From positions 1 through 64,000 of the forward strand of contig JAGBHC010000028.1 in NCBI GenBank assembly GCA_017935625.1: a stretch of DNA of 64,000 bases. Reading direction: 5' to 3'. Below the pieces are notes generated by a model that saw only the letters and a program-made list of their open reading frames with translations, was not told the origin of the DNA and searched no databases. This stretch comes from Rikenellaceae bacterium (GTDB lineage: Bacteria > Bacteroidota > Bacteroidia > Bacteroidales > Rikenellaceae). This document shows, piece after piece, positions 1 through 8,921 of this stretch (positions are counted from its first letter, which is position 1; every line of letters starts with the position of its first letter). Both the position numbers and the translations under genes were made by a program.

Positions 1-1700
1 GCATTCCGCTGGACAAGATGTCGGTCTCGATGACCATGAACGGCGCCGTGCTGCCCATCCTGGCATTCTACATCGTCACCGGTCTGGAGCAGGGCTGCAC
101 CCTCGAACAGCTGAGCGGTACCATCCAGAACGATATCCTCAAGGAGTTCATGGTGCGTAACACCTACATCTACCCGCCCGAATTCTCGATGAAAATCATC
201 GCCGACATCTTCGAGTACACCTCCAAGAACATGCCCAAGTTCAACTCCATCTCCATCTCCGGCTACCACATGCGGGAGGCCGGCGCCACCGCCGACATCG
301 AGCTGGCCTACACGCTGGCCGACGGTCTGGAGTACCTGCGCGCAGGTATCAACGCAGGCATGAGCATCGACGCCTTCGCACCGCGTCTCTCCTTCTTCTG
401 GGCCATCGGCATGAACCACTTCATGGAGATTGCCAAGATGCGTGCGGCCCGTCTGCTGTGGGCGAAAATCGTCAAGCAGTTCAACCCCAAGAACCCCAAG
501 AGCTTGGCTCTGCGTACCCACTCCCAGACCTCGGGATGGTCGCTCACCGAGCAGGACCCGTTCAACAACGTGGCGCGTACCGCCATCGAGGCAATGGGCG
601 CCGCACTGGGCCACACCCAGTCGCTGCACACCAACGCACTGGACGAGGCCATCGCGCTGCCGACCGACTTCTCGGCGCGTATCGCCCGTAACACCCAGAT
701 TTACATCCAGGAAGAGACCAACGTCTGCCGCGAGGTAGACCCGTGGGCAGGTTCCTACTACGTGGAGAGCCTCACCAACGAAATCGCGCACAAGGCGTGG
801 GAGCACATCCAGGAAATCGAGAAGATGGGCGGCATGGCCAAAGCCATCGAGACCGGCATTCCCAAGATGCGCATCGAGGAGGCTTCGGCCCGCAAACAGG
901 CCCGCATCGACTCCGGTCTGGAGAAGATTATCGGTGTCAATGAGTACCGTCTGGAGAAAGAGGCGCCCATCGACATCCTGGCCGTGGACAACACCGCCGT
1001 CCGCGAAGCCCAGATTAAGCGTCTGAAGGAGCTGCGTGCCAACCGCGACGAGGCTGCCGTCAAGAGAGCGCTGGACGCCATCACCGAATGCGTCCGCACC
1101 AAGCAGGGCAACCTGCTGGAGCTGGCCGTGGAGGCCGCCAAGGTGCGTGCATCGCTGGGCGAGATTTCCGACGCCTGCGAGGTGGTCGTAGGTCGCTACA
1201 AAGCAGTGATTCGTTCAATTTCAGGAGTATACAGTTCAGAAGTGAAAGCAGACAGCAATTTCGAGAAGGCTAAGGTTCTGGCAGAGCAGTTCGCCAAGAA
1301 GGAGGGTCGCCAGCCCCGTATCATGATTGCCAAACTCGGTCAGGACGGCCACGACCGCGGTGCCAAGGTGGTCGCTACCGGTTACGCCGACATCGGCTTC
1401 GACGTGGATATGGGCCCGCTGTTCCAGACTCCGGCCGAAGCTGCCAAGCAGGCCGTGGAGAACGACGTTCACGTGGTGGGCGTCAGCTCGCTGGCCGCCG
1501 GTCACCTGACCCTCGTTCCGCAGATTATCGCAGAGCTCAAGAAACTGGGACGCGAGGATATCGTGGTCATCGTGGGCGGTGTGATTCCGGCTCAGGACTA
1601 CGACGAACTCTACCGCGACGGTGCGGCGGCCATCTTCGGCCCGGGTACCCCCATCGCCACCGCCGCCATCAAGATTCTGGAAATCCTGCTCGCCGAATAG
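1..1700 (+). CDS. mutA: Methylmalonyl-CoA mutase large subunit, 5' end cut by window
   Basis: This is the C-terminal part (about 565 codons, reading frame beginning at base 3) of the adenosylcobalamin-dependent mutase that interconverts succinyl-CoA and (R)-methylmalonyl-CoA in propionate metabolism. The first part belongs to the substrate-binding TIM barrel ([19 protein letters not shown] region). The last 130 residues form the B12-binding domain, with the DxHxxG cobalt-ligand motif seen as [10 protein letters not shown] (His codon at 1350) followed by GVSSLAAGH and a GGVIP loop. Family members are about 710 residues, so roughly 150 N-terminal residues lie outside the window. Codon use is even and the frame is intact. 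A strong terminator follows 18 bp after the stop. The small subunit is expected upstream, outside the window. Confidence 0.97.
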   Translation, partial: IPLDKMSVSMTMNGAVLPILAFYIVTGLEQGCTLEQLSGTIQNDILKEFMVRNTYIYPPEFSMKIIADIFEYTSKNMPKFNSISISGYHMREAGATADIELAYTLADGLEYLRAGINAGMSIDAFAPRLSFFWAIGMNHFMEIAKMRAARLLWAKIVKQFNPKNPKSLALRTHSQTSGWSLTEQDPFNNVARTAIEAMGAALGHTQSLHTNALDEAIALPTDFSARIARNTQIYIQEETNVCREVDPWAGSYYVESLTNEIAHKAWEHIQEIEKMGGMAKAIETGIPKMRIEEASARKQARIDSGLEKIIGVNEYRLEKEAPIDILAVDNTAVREAQIKRLKELRANRDEAAVKRALDAITECVRTKQGNLLELAVEAAKVRASLGEISDACEVVVGRYKAVIRSISGVYSSEVKADSNFEKAKVLAEQFAKKEGRQPRIMIAKLGQDGHDRGAKVVATGYADIGFDVDMGPLFQTPAEAAKQAVENDVHVVGVSSLAAGHLTLVPQIIAELKKLGREDIVVIVGGVIPAQDYDELYRDGAAAIFGPGTPIATAAIKILEILLAE

Positions 1701-1718
1701 GCTCGGGAGTTCCGCCTC

Positions 1719-1762
1719 AAAAAGAGCGGGTGTCTGACATCGGTCAGACACCCGCTCTTTTT
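1719..1762 (+). terminator. Intrinsic terminator of mutA
   Basis: A perfect 20-bp stem (AAAAAGAGCGGGTGTCTGAC paired with its complement) with a 4-nt loop is followed by a T run. It sits immediately after the mutase stop codon and should end that transcript. Confidence 0.93.
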
Positions 1763-1780
1763 GTTCCTTGCTCCCTTCCT

Positions 1781-2050
1781 TCCGGAAGCTCTCTCCGATT
1801 GCCTCGGGAGGAAATTCCGCCTTATCCGGCAGCCCCCCCCCGCTATCCCAAGAGGCAGTTCCGTCTCATTCCGGCAACCCTCCATGTTATCCCGAAGGGA
1901 GGGGACTCCACTTCGTCCGACAGCTCTCCCCGCATTGTCTCGGGAGGCAGTTCCGTCTTATTCCGGCACCCCCTCCGCGCTATCCCAAGAGGCAGTTCCG
2001 TCTTGTCCGGAAGCCTCTTCGCGCTATTCCGCAAAGCCGGCCGCTACTCC
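1781..2050. repeat. Six degenerate tandem repeats of about 45 bp
   Basis: Six head-to-tail units begin near 1781, 1825, 1870, 1916, 1962 and 2006. Each starts TCCGG/TCCGA, has a middle close to CTATCCCAAGAGGCAG and ends TTCCGTCTYA. Unit lengths are 44-46 bp, so the reading frame is not kept and the array is unlikely to be coding. It fills the space between the mutA terminator and the 3' end of the convergent DUF6125-like gene; the last unit touches that gene's stop. Confidence 0.8.
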
Positions 2051-2604
2051 TCCCGCAAGGTGAACTCCCAGGCACAGGCGCACAAAGGGTCGCTCACCTC
2101 GGGATAGCAGCTCAGCATGCGGCACTCGATGCGCGGGTCGATTTCCCGGGCGAAATGGGTGTACTCCTCCACCCCCACCGCCTTGCAGGGATGGAAAGGC
2201 AGCCCCTTGCGCCCGCGCGCCTCCTGCACACGGCACCGGACCACCTCGAAGACAAGGCGGTTCTCCTCACGACGGCACGCCAGCCCCGGATGCACGAATG
2301 CCGCGAAACGCAGTGCCAGCGCCTTTTCGAGGCCGTCGAGCCCCGCCCGTTCCGGCAGTCCCAGAAACTTCTTGAGCCGCCGCGCCTCCGTGCGCGTATA
2401 GTCGCGCCACACCTCGCAATCGTGCCGCATCGCCTCGTCCATGCCGCAGCGGCGCTCCACCGACTGGAACCAATAGCCGTCCACGGCCAGAAAATCGAGC
2501 GCATATACCCGCACCAGTTCAATCAGCTGCTCGCGACTCAGCGAGGCCAGCAATTCGTCCGTTTTCGGACTCTCCCTTTTCGTCATCTTCTCTTCCGCAT
2601 CCAT
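2044..2604 (-). CDS. DUF6125-like cytosolic protein
   Basis: A 186-aa soluble protein with no signal peptide or membrane segment. The C-terminal half has the pattern I associate with DUF6125 and the related L-2-amino-thiazoline-4-carboxylate hydrolase-like families: a conserved RCRVQEARGRKGL stretch, an FPCK-like turn (FHPCKAVGVEEY), then IDPRIECRMLSCYP and a CAWEF ending, with several cysteines that could bind a ligand or metal. The N-terminal half is helical (REQLIELVRVYALDFLAVDGYWF). The start is uncertain: an in-frame ATG seven codons in, preceded by GAAGAGAAG, is an alternative at 2586. It lies downstream of ppiD but is separated from it by a terminator, so it is probably its own unit. 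The function is not known. Confidence 0.72.
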   Translation of the reverse strand: MDAEEKMTKRESPKTDELLASLSREQLIELVRVYALDFLAVDGYWFQSVERRCGMDEAMRHDCEVWRDYTRTEARRLKKFLGLPERAGLDGLEKALALRFAAFVHPGLACRREENRLVFEVVRCRVQEARGRKGLPFHPCKAVGVEEYTHFAREIDPRIECRMLSCYPEVSDPLCACAWEFTLREE

Positions 2605-2700
2605 ACTGCTTTCATCCGTTTTTCATCTCCGGCACCCCGGTTCCGGGCTCTCCGCCTCCGGCACCCTCCTCCCGAGGGAAGGCATCCGGTCCGCCATCGA

Positions 2701-2733
2701 AAAAGGGGCGCTACCCTGGTAGACGCCCCTTTC
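2701..2733 (-). terminator. Terminator of the ppiD transcript
   Basis: Read on the minus strand, an AAAGGGGCG / CGCCCCTTTTT stem with a short inner CTAC/GTAG pairing ends in a T run. It lies 22 bp beyond the ppiD stop. Confidence 0.85.
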
Positions 2734-2754
2734 TCTCATCTCTCTTTTTATCGC

Positions 2755-4815
2755 TTAAAAGAACTTCACGCGCATATCCACCACCTTGCTCTGCTCGACC
2801 AGCGCCTGTACCAAACGCTGGGAGAGGTAGTATTCGTTCATCGCCTCCAGACGGACCTTCTCGCTCTCGAAAGTCGCATTGTCGGTCTGGTTGTCGGCGG
2901 TCACGGTGAAGACGTAGACGCCCATCGAGCCCTTCACCGGCTTGGAAACCACTCCGGGCTTGGCACCCGAAACGGCACCCAGCAACTTGGGCTCCATACC
3001 GATGCCGTCGATGTAGAAGGTGTTGAACTGCAGGCTGTCGGCGCTCTTCACTTCGCTGCCTACGGCCGATGCGATTTGCTCCAGCGTCGAGCCCTGCATC
3101 TTCTCGGCTATCATGTCGCCCTTCTTTTCGAAGCGAAGCACCTGACGGATGTCCGAAGCGGCCTGCTCCACGGAAACGACACCCGGTTCGCGCACCTCGG
3201 TAAGCGCTGCGACCACGTAGTCGCCGCCCACTTCGAGAATCGCCGAAATCTCGCCCTGCTTGCCGTTGAAGGCCCAGCGAACCAGCTCGCGCGAGTCGTT
3301 CAGACCCGAGACATTGCGGTCGGTGTTGGCGATGGTGGCCACACGTTTCGACAGCCCCTCCTGGGTGACGGCCTCGCGGAACTTCTCGACCGAACCGGCC
3401 GCTGCGGAGAGGAACTTGCTGGCCTCGCCGTACACGGTCTGCTGGGTATAGGAGCTGGGCTCCACCTTATAGGAGATGGAGGCAATCTGCGCTACGGGCG
3501 AAGATGCCGACTTGGAGTCGAGTCTGACGATGTGCAGACCGTACTGGGTGTTCACGGTGAACAGTTCGCCCACCTTGGCCGACGCACAGGCATCGGCGAA
3601 CTCGGCGAGCATCAGCTCGGGAGCGAACATGCCCAGGTCGCCGCCGGGAGTGGCGGTATCCAGCGAATAGCGGTCGGCCACGGCCGCGAAGTCGCCGCCG
3701 TTGCGAAGCACGGTCAGCAGGCTGTCGGCCAGCGCCTTTTCGGTAGCGGGAAGCAGAATGTGATGCGCCCCTATCGAGTCGGGCAGACTCTTGACGTCCG
3801 CCACGCGGGCCATGGTGTAGGTATCGCCCGAGAGTTCGGGACCCATCATGCCGCCCTTGTCCTTACCGAAAGCCAGCGCCGCCATGCGGGGTTCGAGTTC
3901 CGACTCCCGGTAGTAGCGGGGCGAAGGGGTGCTCTGCGAGTTGAGCGTGGCGAACTGCATGGGCGTCGCGCTCTCGGCGAACTCGGCAGCCAGCCCCTCG
4001 ATGTATTTCGCCGCATCGGCATAGTCCTGCTCGCTGGGCAGCAGGTCGAAGACCACGTATTCGATACCGCGGCCGCCGTTCTGACGGAACATCTTCTCGT
4101 GCTCGGCATAGAACTTCTTGATTTCGGCGCCCGAAACCTTCACCAGCGAGTCGGGAGTCGAAGCGTAGCTGTCCAATACATAATTGATGTTGTATGCGTT
4201 GTTGGCCGCACGGACACCGCTCTCCACCTCCAGGTTATTGACGAACATGCCCGCATTGACCAGAGCGAAGAACTTCGACATCTCGCGCTGGCTGAGCATC
4301 TGGCTCTTGAAGAAATTCCACAGCGCCGCGCTGTTGCCCGAAGCGTCGTTGTCCATATTGACGATGAAGGACTGCAGCAGCGTGCGGTCGAAAGCTCCGG
4401 TATTGGGATTGACGAACATGGAGGATATCACCGGCGAAATGTACTCTCCGCTGACCATGTCCACCTGCTCGGCCTGCGAGGCCATGATGCCCATCTTCTC
4501 GAAACCGGGACGATAGGCGTACTTGTTGATGAGCTCGTCCCAGGCCATGTTTCTCACGGCGTCGGTCTCCTCGGTCGAGAGGGCGCTCTTGCCGTACATG
4601 AGCTGCGAGATACCCGTCATGTACTCCGACAGGTTATAGAACTCCGTGTAGCCGATGCTGTTGTCGTTAATTTCTCCCACTCTCATCTTCCGGCTGTTCA
4701 GCAGGCTGCTGCCCGACGAGGTGAGGTCGCCAAGGAGAAATGCCAACAGAGCCACCGCAATGACTACCGAGAGAATCACTCCACCTTTGGTTCTAAGTGT
4801 GTTTAATGATGCCAT
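2755..4815 (-). CDS. ppiD: Periplasmic peptidyl-prolyl isomerase, PpiD/SurA type
   Basis: A 686-aa envelope folding factor. Residues about 11-29 form a single N-terminal membrane anchor (GGVILSVVIAVALLAFLLG) with the rest predicted periplasmic. A SurA_N/PpiD-like helical chaperone region follows, then a parvulin-type rotamase domain at about 349-435 (AHHILL start, LRNGGDFAAVADRYSLD, GGDLGMFAPELM, TQYGLHIVRLDSK end). It should catalyse cis-trans prolyl isomerisation and chaperone proteins leaving the Sec translocon. It is the last gene of a minus-strand series with lptC and a CNNM protein, matching an outer-membrane assembly role. A -7 box lies about 70 bp upstream, so it may also have its own promoter. 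Confidence 0.93.
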   Translation of the reverse strand: MASLNTLRTKGGVILSVVIAVALLAFLLGDLTSSGSSLLNSRKMRVGEINDNSIGYTEFYNLSEYMTGISQLMYGKSALSTEETDAVRNMAWDELINKYAYRPGFEKMGIMASQAEQVDMVSGEYISPVISSMFVNPNTGAFDRTLLQSFIVNMDNDASGNSAALWNFFKSQMLSQREMSKFFALVNAGMFVNNLEVESGVRAANNAYNINYVLDSYASTPDSLVKVSGAEIKKFYAEHEKMFRQNGGRGIEYVVFDLLPSEQDYADAAKYIEGLAAEFAESATPMQFATLNSQSTPSPRYYRESELEPRMAALAFGKDKGGMMGPELSGDTYTMARVADVKSLPDSIGAHHILLPATEKALADSLLTVLRNGGDFAAVADRYSLDTATPGGDLGMFAPELMLAEFADACASAKVGELFTVNTQYGLHIVRLDSKSASSPVAQIASISYKVEPSSYTQQTVYGEASKFLSAAAGSVEKFREAVTQEGLSKRVATIANTDRNVSGLNDSRELVRWAFNGKQGEISAILEVGGDYVVAALTEVREPGVVSVEQAASDIRQVLRFEKKGDMIAEKMQGSTLEQIASAVGSEVKSADSLQFNTFYIDGIGMEPKLLGAVSGAKPGVVSKPVKGSMGVYVFTVTADNQTDNATFESEKVRLEAMNEYYLSQRLVQALVEQSKVVDMRVKFF

Positions 4816-4883
4816 TTCGTTTATCTATTTAATTATCTTATATTTACGAATCACACACGGGCAACCGTATGCCAAATAGGCTT

Positions 4884-4891
4884 CAAAGATA
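4884..4891 (-). promoter_or_regulatory. Putative -7 box for ppiD
   Basis: The minus strand reads TATCTTTG, matching the Bacteroidetes TAnnTTTG element, 68 bp before the ppiD start. No clear TTTG -33 element is seen at the usual distance, so support is moderate. Confidence 0.5.
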
Positions 4892-4933
4892 GTAAATTTC
4901 CGCCTTTTACGCACCTATCGGACCGAAAATATG

Positions 4934-6187
4934 CTACATAATCTTAATTCGGGCCAGTTCCACACGCGACGAAGTGGTTTTCACCACCTTTATCTGCTTG
5001 CCGTCCACGGTAAGCACCTGGCCGGCGGGCGGGATGCCCTCGAAATGATAGATGATGTAGCCGGCCAGCGTGTCGTACTCGTCGCTCTCCTCGATGCCCA
5101 GTCCGTACTTCTCGTTCAGATAATCGACCTCGAGACGGCACGAGAAGACGTATTCGCCCTCGCCGACCACCTTTTCGACCAAATCCTGCGAGTCGTGCTC
5201 GTCCTCTATCTCGCCGAATATCTCCTCCAGAATATCCTCCAGCGAGACCACGCCCGCCGTGCCGCCGAACTCGTCAATCACCACGGCGATGTAGCTCTTC
5301 TTCTTGATGAAGGTGGTCAGCAGCTTCTGGGTGGCCATCGTCTCGGGGACGTAATCGACCTTCTTGAGCACCTCGGCGATGGTGCGCGGCTTGTTGAACA
5401 GACTCTTGCTGTTCACATAGCCGATGATGTTGTCCACCGTCTCGTCGTAGACGAAGATGCGCGAGAACTTGCTCTCGATGAACTGCGCGGCGAGCTCCTC
5501 GATGGTGGCGTGACGCTCCACCGCCTCGATGTCCACCCGGGGCACCATGCAGTCCCTCACCCGCAGGTCGGGGAAGTCCAGCGCGTTCTGCACCAGCTTC
5601 ATCTCGCTCTCCATCTCCTGTTCGCCCTCGCCGCTGTTCTCCAGCAGGTTCTCGAGGTCCACCCTGTCGAACGCCTTGATGGTCTGGCGCTCGGTGTCTA
5701 TCTTGTGGCCGAACAGGCGGAGCAGCAGCACCGACAGCCAGGTCGAAAACCGCGCTATCGGATAGAGTATCACGTAGAAAAAGTAGACCGGCACGGCCAG
5801 CTTGCGCAGGTAGAGGTTGGGGTTTATCCGCACCACCGCCTTGGGCAGGAATTCGGCCGTAAAGATGATGACGATGGTCGAAACGACCGTCTCCACCAGA
5901 ATGGAGCTGTCGCCCATGTGCCACCCCCAGCGCGAGAAGAGGGCGTTGAGCAGAATGGACATGTAGAGCGAATAGAGCACCAGGGCGATGTTGTTACCCA
6001 CCAGAATGGAGGTAATGTACTGTCCCGGGTCCTTGAGAAATATGTCGGCGATATAGTTCAACACCCGATTCTGCTTCTTCTCAATCTCCAGCTTCAACTT
6101 GTTGGAGCTGACGAAAGCTATCTCCATGCCGGAGAAAAAAGCGGAGAGCATCAGGGTGCCTATCACCGTCAATATGGTAGCCAACAT
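4934..6187 (-). CDS. CNNM/CorC-like membrane protein with CBS domains (hemolysin family)
   Basis: A 417-aa inner-membrane protein. Residues 1-165 are the DUF21/CNNM transmembrane domain, with the small-residue motif FFSGMEIAF and about four hydrophobic segments. Residues about 210-325 are a CBS pair carrying the RDCMVPRVD and DEFGGTAGVVSLEDILEEIFGEI signatures. Residues about 340-415 are the CorC_HlyC transporter-associated domain. The family is linked to Mg2+/Co2+ efflux; the related GldE of gliding Bacteroidetes has the same layout, so this could be annotated either way. It lies 84 bp downstream of lptC, in the same direction. The name hemolysin is historical and no toxin function is implied. 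Confidence 0.9.
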   Translation of the reverse strand: MLATILTVIGTLMLSAFFSGMEIAFVSSNKLKLEIEKKQNRVLNYIADIFLKDPGQYITSILVGNNIALVLYSLYMSILLNALFSRWGWHMGDSSILVETVVSTIVIIFTAEFLPKAVVRINPNLYLRKLAVPVYFFYVILYPIARFSTWLSVLLLRLFGHKIDTERQTIKAFDRVDLENLLENSGEGEQEMESEMKLVQNALDFPDLRVRDCMVPRVDIEAVERHATIEELAAQFIESKFSRIFVYDETVDNIIGYVNSKSLFNKPRTIAEVLKKVDYVPETMATQKLLTTFIKKKSYIAVVIDEFGGTAGVVSLEDILEEIFGEIEDEHDSQDLVEKVVGEGEYVFSCRLEVDYLNEKYGLGIEESDEYDTLAGYIIYHFEGIPPAGQVLTVDGKQIKVVKTTSSRVELARIKIM

Positions 6188-6271
6188 CTTATCAATCTAT
6201 CTTTTCGGCGGAGCGTGCTCCGCGCAATCAACAATCGTCCGGGACCGGAACCGGATTCCGGACGGGTTTTC

Positions 6272-7054
6272 CTATCGTTTTTCCGGGGCGGTCTGCCTCC
6301 GGCCGGAGTCCATAATCTCCTGCGCCGACCTCTCGTCGCGGGCCCGAGAGCGGACGGGACGGCGGGCGGGCGCCTCGGCCGGAACCGGCAGCGACAGGTC
6401 GGGGCCGGGCTGCGGAAGCGCGTCGGGAACCGGCCCGGGCTCCTGCACGGCGGACGAATCCCGCGGCACGCCCGTTTCGGCATCGACCTTCATCCGCCCC
6501 TTCAGCTTGCGGAACCGCCAGTTGCGGAAACCCGTATGGTCGGTGAAGTCGTCGGCCTCGAAGCCTTCGCCCCACGACCATCCGTCGTCGTCCTTGGCCT
6601 GATAGCGGGTATCGACGTTGGAGTAAATCTTCCGGGTGGTCTGGTTCCAGAAAAGCTGCTGCGTATTGAGTCTTTCGCCCTCGGCCGAAAGCACGTCCAC
6701 ATTGCCCTTGACCTCCCACAGCTTACGCTTCTCGAAGTAGATGGCGTAATCGGAGCGGAGCATCGAGGAGACGCGCTGCGTGGAGTCGTAGGTCTCGATA
6801 TAGACTCCGTAGCGGAACTCCATGTAAGGCTCGCGGGCGTACTCGTAGCGCTCCATGAGCGGGGTGCGGAAGCAGTAGGTCCGACGGCCGTTCTCGGAGT
6901 GGATGATGGTGAGCGTGTCGCTCTGCTGGGTCATCATCTTCTCCAGATTGACCTGCTCCGGAGCCGGAGGTTCGGCACAAGAAATAAGCAAGATAGCACT
7001 CCCTGTCAAAAGGAGTGCTACCATGCTCAGATTATGTACGAAAGATACCCTCAT
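6272..7054 (-). CDS. lptC: LPS export ABC transporter periplasmic protein LptC
   Basis: A 260-aa protein with an N-terminal hydrophobic segment ending in LLIS-C, which reads as a lipoprotein signal or as the single membrane anchor usual for LptC. The body has the beta-jellyroll pattern of the family: SENGRRTYCFRTPLMERYEY, then YGVYIETYDSTQRVSSMLRSD, ELWEVKGNV-type strands and TQQLFWNQTTRKIYS. LptC bridges LptB2FG to LptA and carries lipopolysaccharide off the inner membrane. A proline- and arginine-rich tail of about 75 residues follows the conserved core, longer than in most homologues. It starts 25 bp after the TPR gene stop, so co-transcription is likely. Confidence 0.87.
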   Translation of the reverse strand: MRVSFVHNLSMVALLLTGSAILLISCAEPPAPEQVNLEKMMTQQSDTLTIIHSENGRRTYCFRTPLMERYEYAREPYMEFRYGVYIETYDSTQRVSSMLRSDYAIYFEKRKLWEVKGNVDVLSAEGERLNTQQLFWNQTTRKIYSNVDTRYQAKDDDGWSWGEGFEADDFTDHTGFRNWRFRKLKGRMKVDAETGVPRDSSAVQEPGPVPDALPQPGPDLSLPVPAEAPARRPVRSRARDERSAQEIMDSGRRQTAPEKR

Positions 7055-7079
7055 ATCGTTCGTCCGACCGTCGGGAGGT

Positions 7080-8396
7080 CTATTTGCGGGTTCTTACGGT
7101 GGTGGTACCCGAAATCCAGCCGCAGCGCACGGTGTACGAGCTGCCGTCGTTGATACCCAGGAAGAAGGCATCCTCCTTGCTGGGGAAGTTGCCCACGTAA
7201 GAGCTTATCTGCTTGTTCACGGTCTCCAGCTGGGCCGCATCGTCGGCGAATGCCTCGCGTGCCTTGCTCAGCGTATCGACCACCAGCCAGAACACCGACT
7301 GGCGCTCGAAGCCCGAGCATGCCGACGAACCCATGGCATAGGCCTGAGCCAGCACCATGTAGGCGTAACCGTTGCCGGGGTTCACGCTGATGGCCTCCCG
7401 GGCGAAGCTGGCCGCTGCGGGATAGTCCTTGGCGCTGAGTTCCGCACCGGCGGCACGCACGCACAGGTTGGCTTTGGTCACCACGTCGGTCTCGTTGGCG
7501 ATGGCCTCGCGCAGATATTTCACCGCCTTGTCGTAATCCTCCTTGGCCTCGAAGCTCTGCGCCAGCAGCATGGCTACGTCGGCGGCAGGGTTCTTCTCGT
7601 AGTATTTCTCAGCCACCTCGAAGTAGAAGTCGGAGTTGCACTGCGCTCTGGACATGAAGGTGAAGGCGCGGGCCAGCAGGTTCTCGTCGTCGGGAGTCTC
7701 GGCGAGCTGGGCCTGGAACAGGGCGTTCAGGTTGTCGCAGTCGGCCGCACCGCTCGACACGAGCAGCGCATCGTACTGGTCCTTGGTCTCGGCATCTTTC
7801 TCGGCAATCGCCAGGTATTTGGTGTAGGCGTCCATCACGGCCGGAGCCTCGATTTCGTCGGCCTTGTAGGCCTCGGCAATCTGGTTGAAGTACTCCAGGG
7901 CCACCTTGGGCTCCACGCTCTCGCCGTTGAAGTCGAGCGCCTCGGCATAGAGCTTGGCAGCGCCCATGTGGTCGAGCGGGTTGTAGGCCGAGAAGTCGCG
8001 GGCCTTGTTCACGTAGGTCTTGCCCACGGTGTTGTGGGTCGGGAAGTGCTGGATACGCATGTCGTAGAGCATCATCACCGAGTCGATGTATCCCTGCTGC
8101 TCGCTCTTGGAAGTGGCGCGCGCAATCTTGTTGCGATAGATGGACAGGCCGTTGATGTAGAGGTTGATGGAGACCTTCGGAGCCTTCTCCAGCAGGTGCT
8201 GCATGTAACCCACCGCCTCGTTATACTGCTTGTCGTTGTAGGCGTTCTGGAAGAACTGATAGAATTTCACGTTCTCCTCGCGCTCCTCGGGCGTATTGCC
8301 GTAACGAGGGTCGTCTCTGAAGTTCTGAGCCGCCGCATTGAACACCGACCCGGCAGCCATGACCGCCAATAAAAGTACAAGTCTAAATTTTTTCAT
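7080..8396 (-). CDS. TPR-repeat periplasmic/outer-membrane protein
   Basis: A 438-aa exported protein: signal peptide MKKFRLVLLLAVMAAGSVFNAAAQ with cleavage after AAA-Q. It has at least six TPR-like helix pairs (for example QFFQNAYNDKQYNEAVGYMQHLLEKAP, AADVAMLLAQSFEAKEDYDKAVKYLREAI and YPAAASFAREAISVNPGNGYAYMVLAQAY). The C-terminal tail SYTVRCGWISGTTTVRTRK carries a Cys. Family members sit beside lptC and an outer-membrane barrel gene in other Bacteroidales, suggesting an envelope biogenesis role, but the biochemical function is unknown. The 5' flank is a long polypyrimidine tract, so its leader RNA would be purine-rich. Confidence 0.88.
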   Translation of the reverse strand: MKKFRLVLLLAVMAAGSVFNAAAQNFRDDPRYGNTPEEREENVKFYQFFQNAYNDKQYNEAVGYMQHLLEKAPKVSINLYINGLSIYRNKIARATSKSEQQGYIDSVMMLYDMRIQHFPTHNTVGKTYVNKARDFSAYNPLDHMGAAKLYAEALDFNGESVEPKVALEYFNQIAEAYKADEIEAPAVMDAYTKYLAIAEKDAETKDQYDALLVSSGAADCDNLNALFQAQLAETPDDENLLARAFTFMSRAQCNSDFYFEVAEKYYEKNPAADVAMLLAQSFEAKEDYDKAVKYLREAIANETDVVTKANLCVRAAGAELSAKDYPAAASFAREAISVNPGNGYAYMVLAQAYAMGSSACSGFERQSVFWLVVDTLSKAREAFADDAAQLETVNKQISSYVGNFPSKEDAFFLGINDGSSYTVRCGWISGTTTVRTRK

Positions 8397-8429
8397 ACCG
8401 CTAATTTTATTTGTTTTTTAATAATTTGC

Positions 8430-8760
8430 GTCTTTTCTTCGCTCGCTTTCCGGAAAGGCTCCTTCGTCTTCCCGTCTCTCTTTCGCACTTCCACTCTCCC
8501 TCTCTCTTCCTCTCACTTCCTCACACTCACACTCTCTCCCACTTCTCTTCCACACACACTCCTCTCTTCTCCCCCCCCCGCTTTTCCGTCACCGCCTTCT
8601 GTTCTTCCTCCTTCGTCTCTTCCCCGCTCCTCTTCCTCTCCTCCTGTTCTCTCTTTTTTCTCGCCTCTCTCTCCTTCCCTCTCTTTCTCTTCACCTTCTC
8701 TTCGCCCTCTGTCTTCCGCTATCCTCCGCCCCTTATCTTCCGCCCCGTCCGCTCCGACTT
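8430..8760. other. Gene-free polypyrimidine tract
   Basis: Between the TPR gene start (8396) and the barrel gene stop (8922), the plus strand is almost purely C and T for about 300 bp (CTCTCTCTTCCTC-type runs, a C9 run at 8571-8579). Open frames across it are by-products of composition. No promoter box or RNA gene is visible. The minus-strand copy would form the purine-rich leader of the TPR gene. Confidence 0.75.
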
Positions 8761-8921
8761 TTCGTCGCCGCGTACGGCTCTTCTGATTCTCCCCTCTCCC
8801 GGCGCCCCTCTTTCGGCACCCCTCGGTGCCCGCGCCCTTCAAACGACATCGCCGAGGCCCTCGGGGGAACCTCGTCCGGATGCCGCCGGACCGGGCCGGC
8901 CGGAGCTTCTGCCGGCAAGCG

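Noticed and set aside
1768..4806. A 1012-residue plus-strand open frame
   Set aside because: It runs antisense through the DUF6125-like gene and ppiD, begins in repeat DNA, and has a His/Arg/Leu-rich composition typical of shadow frames in GC-rich genes.
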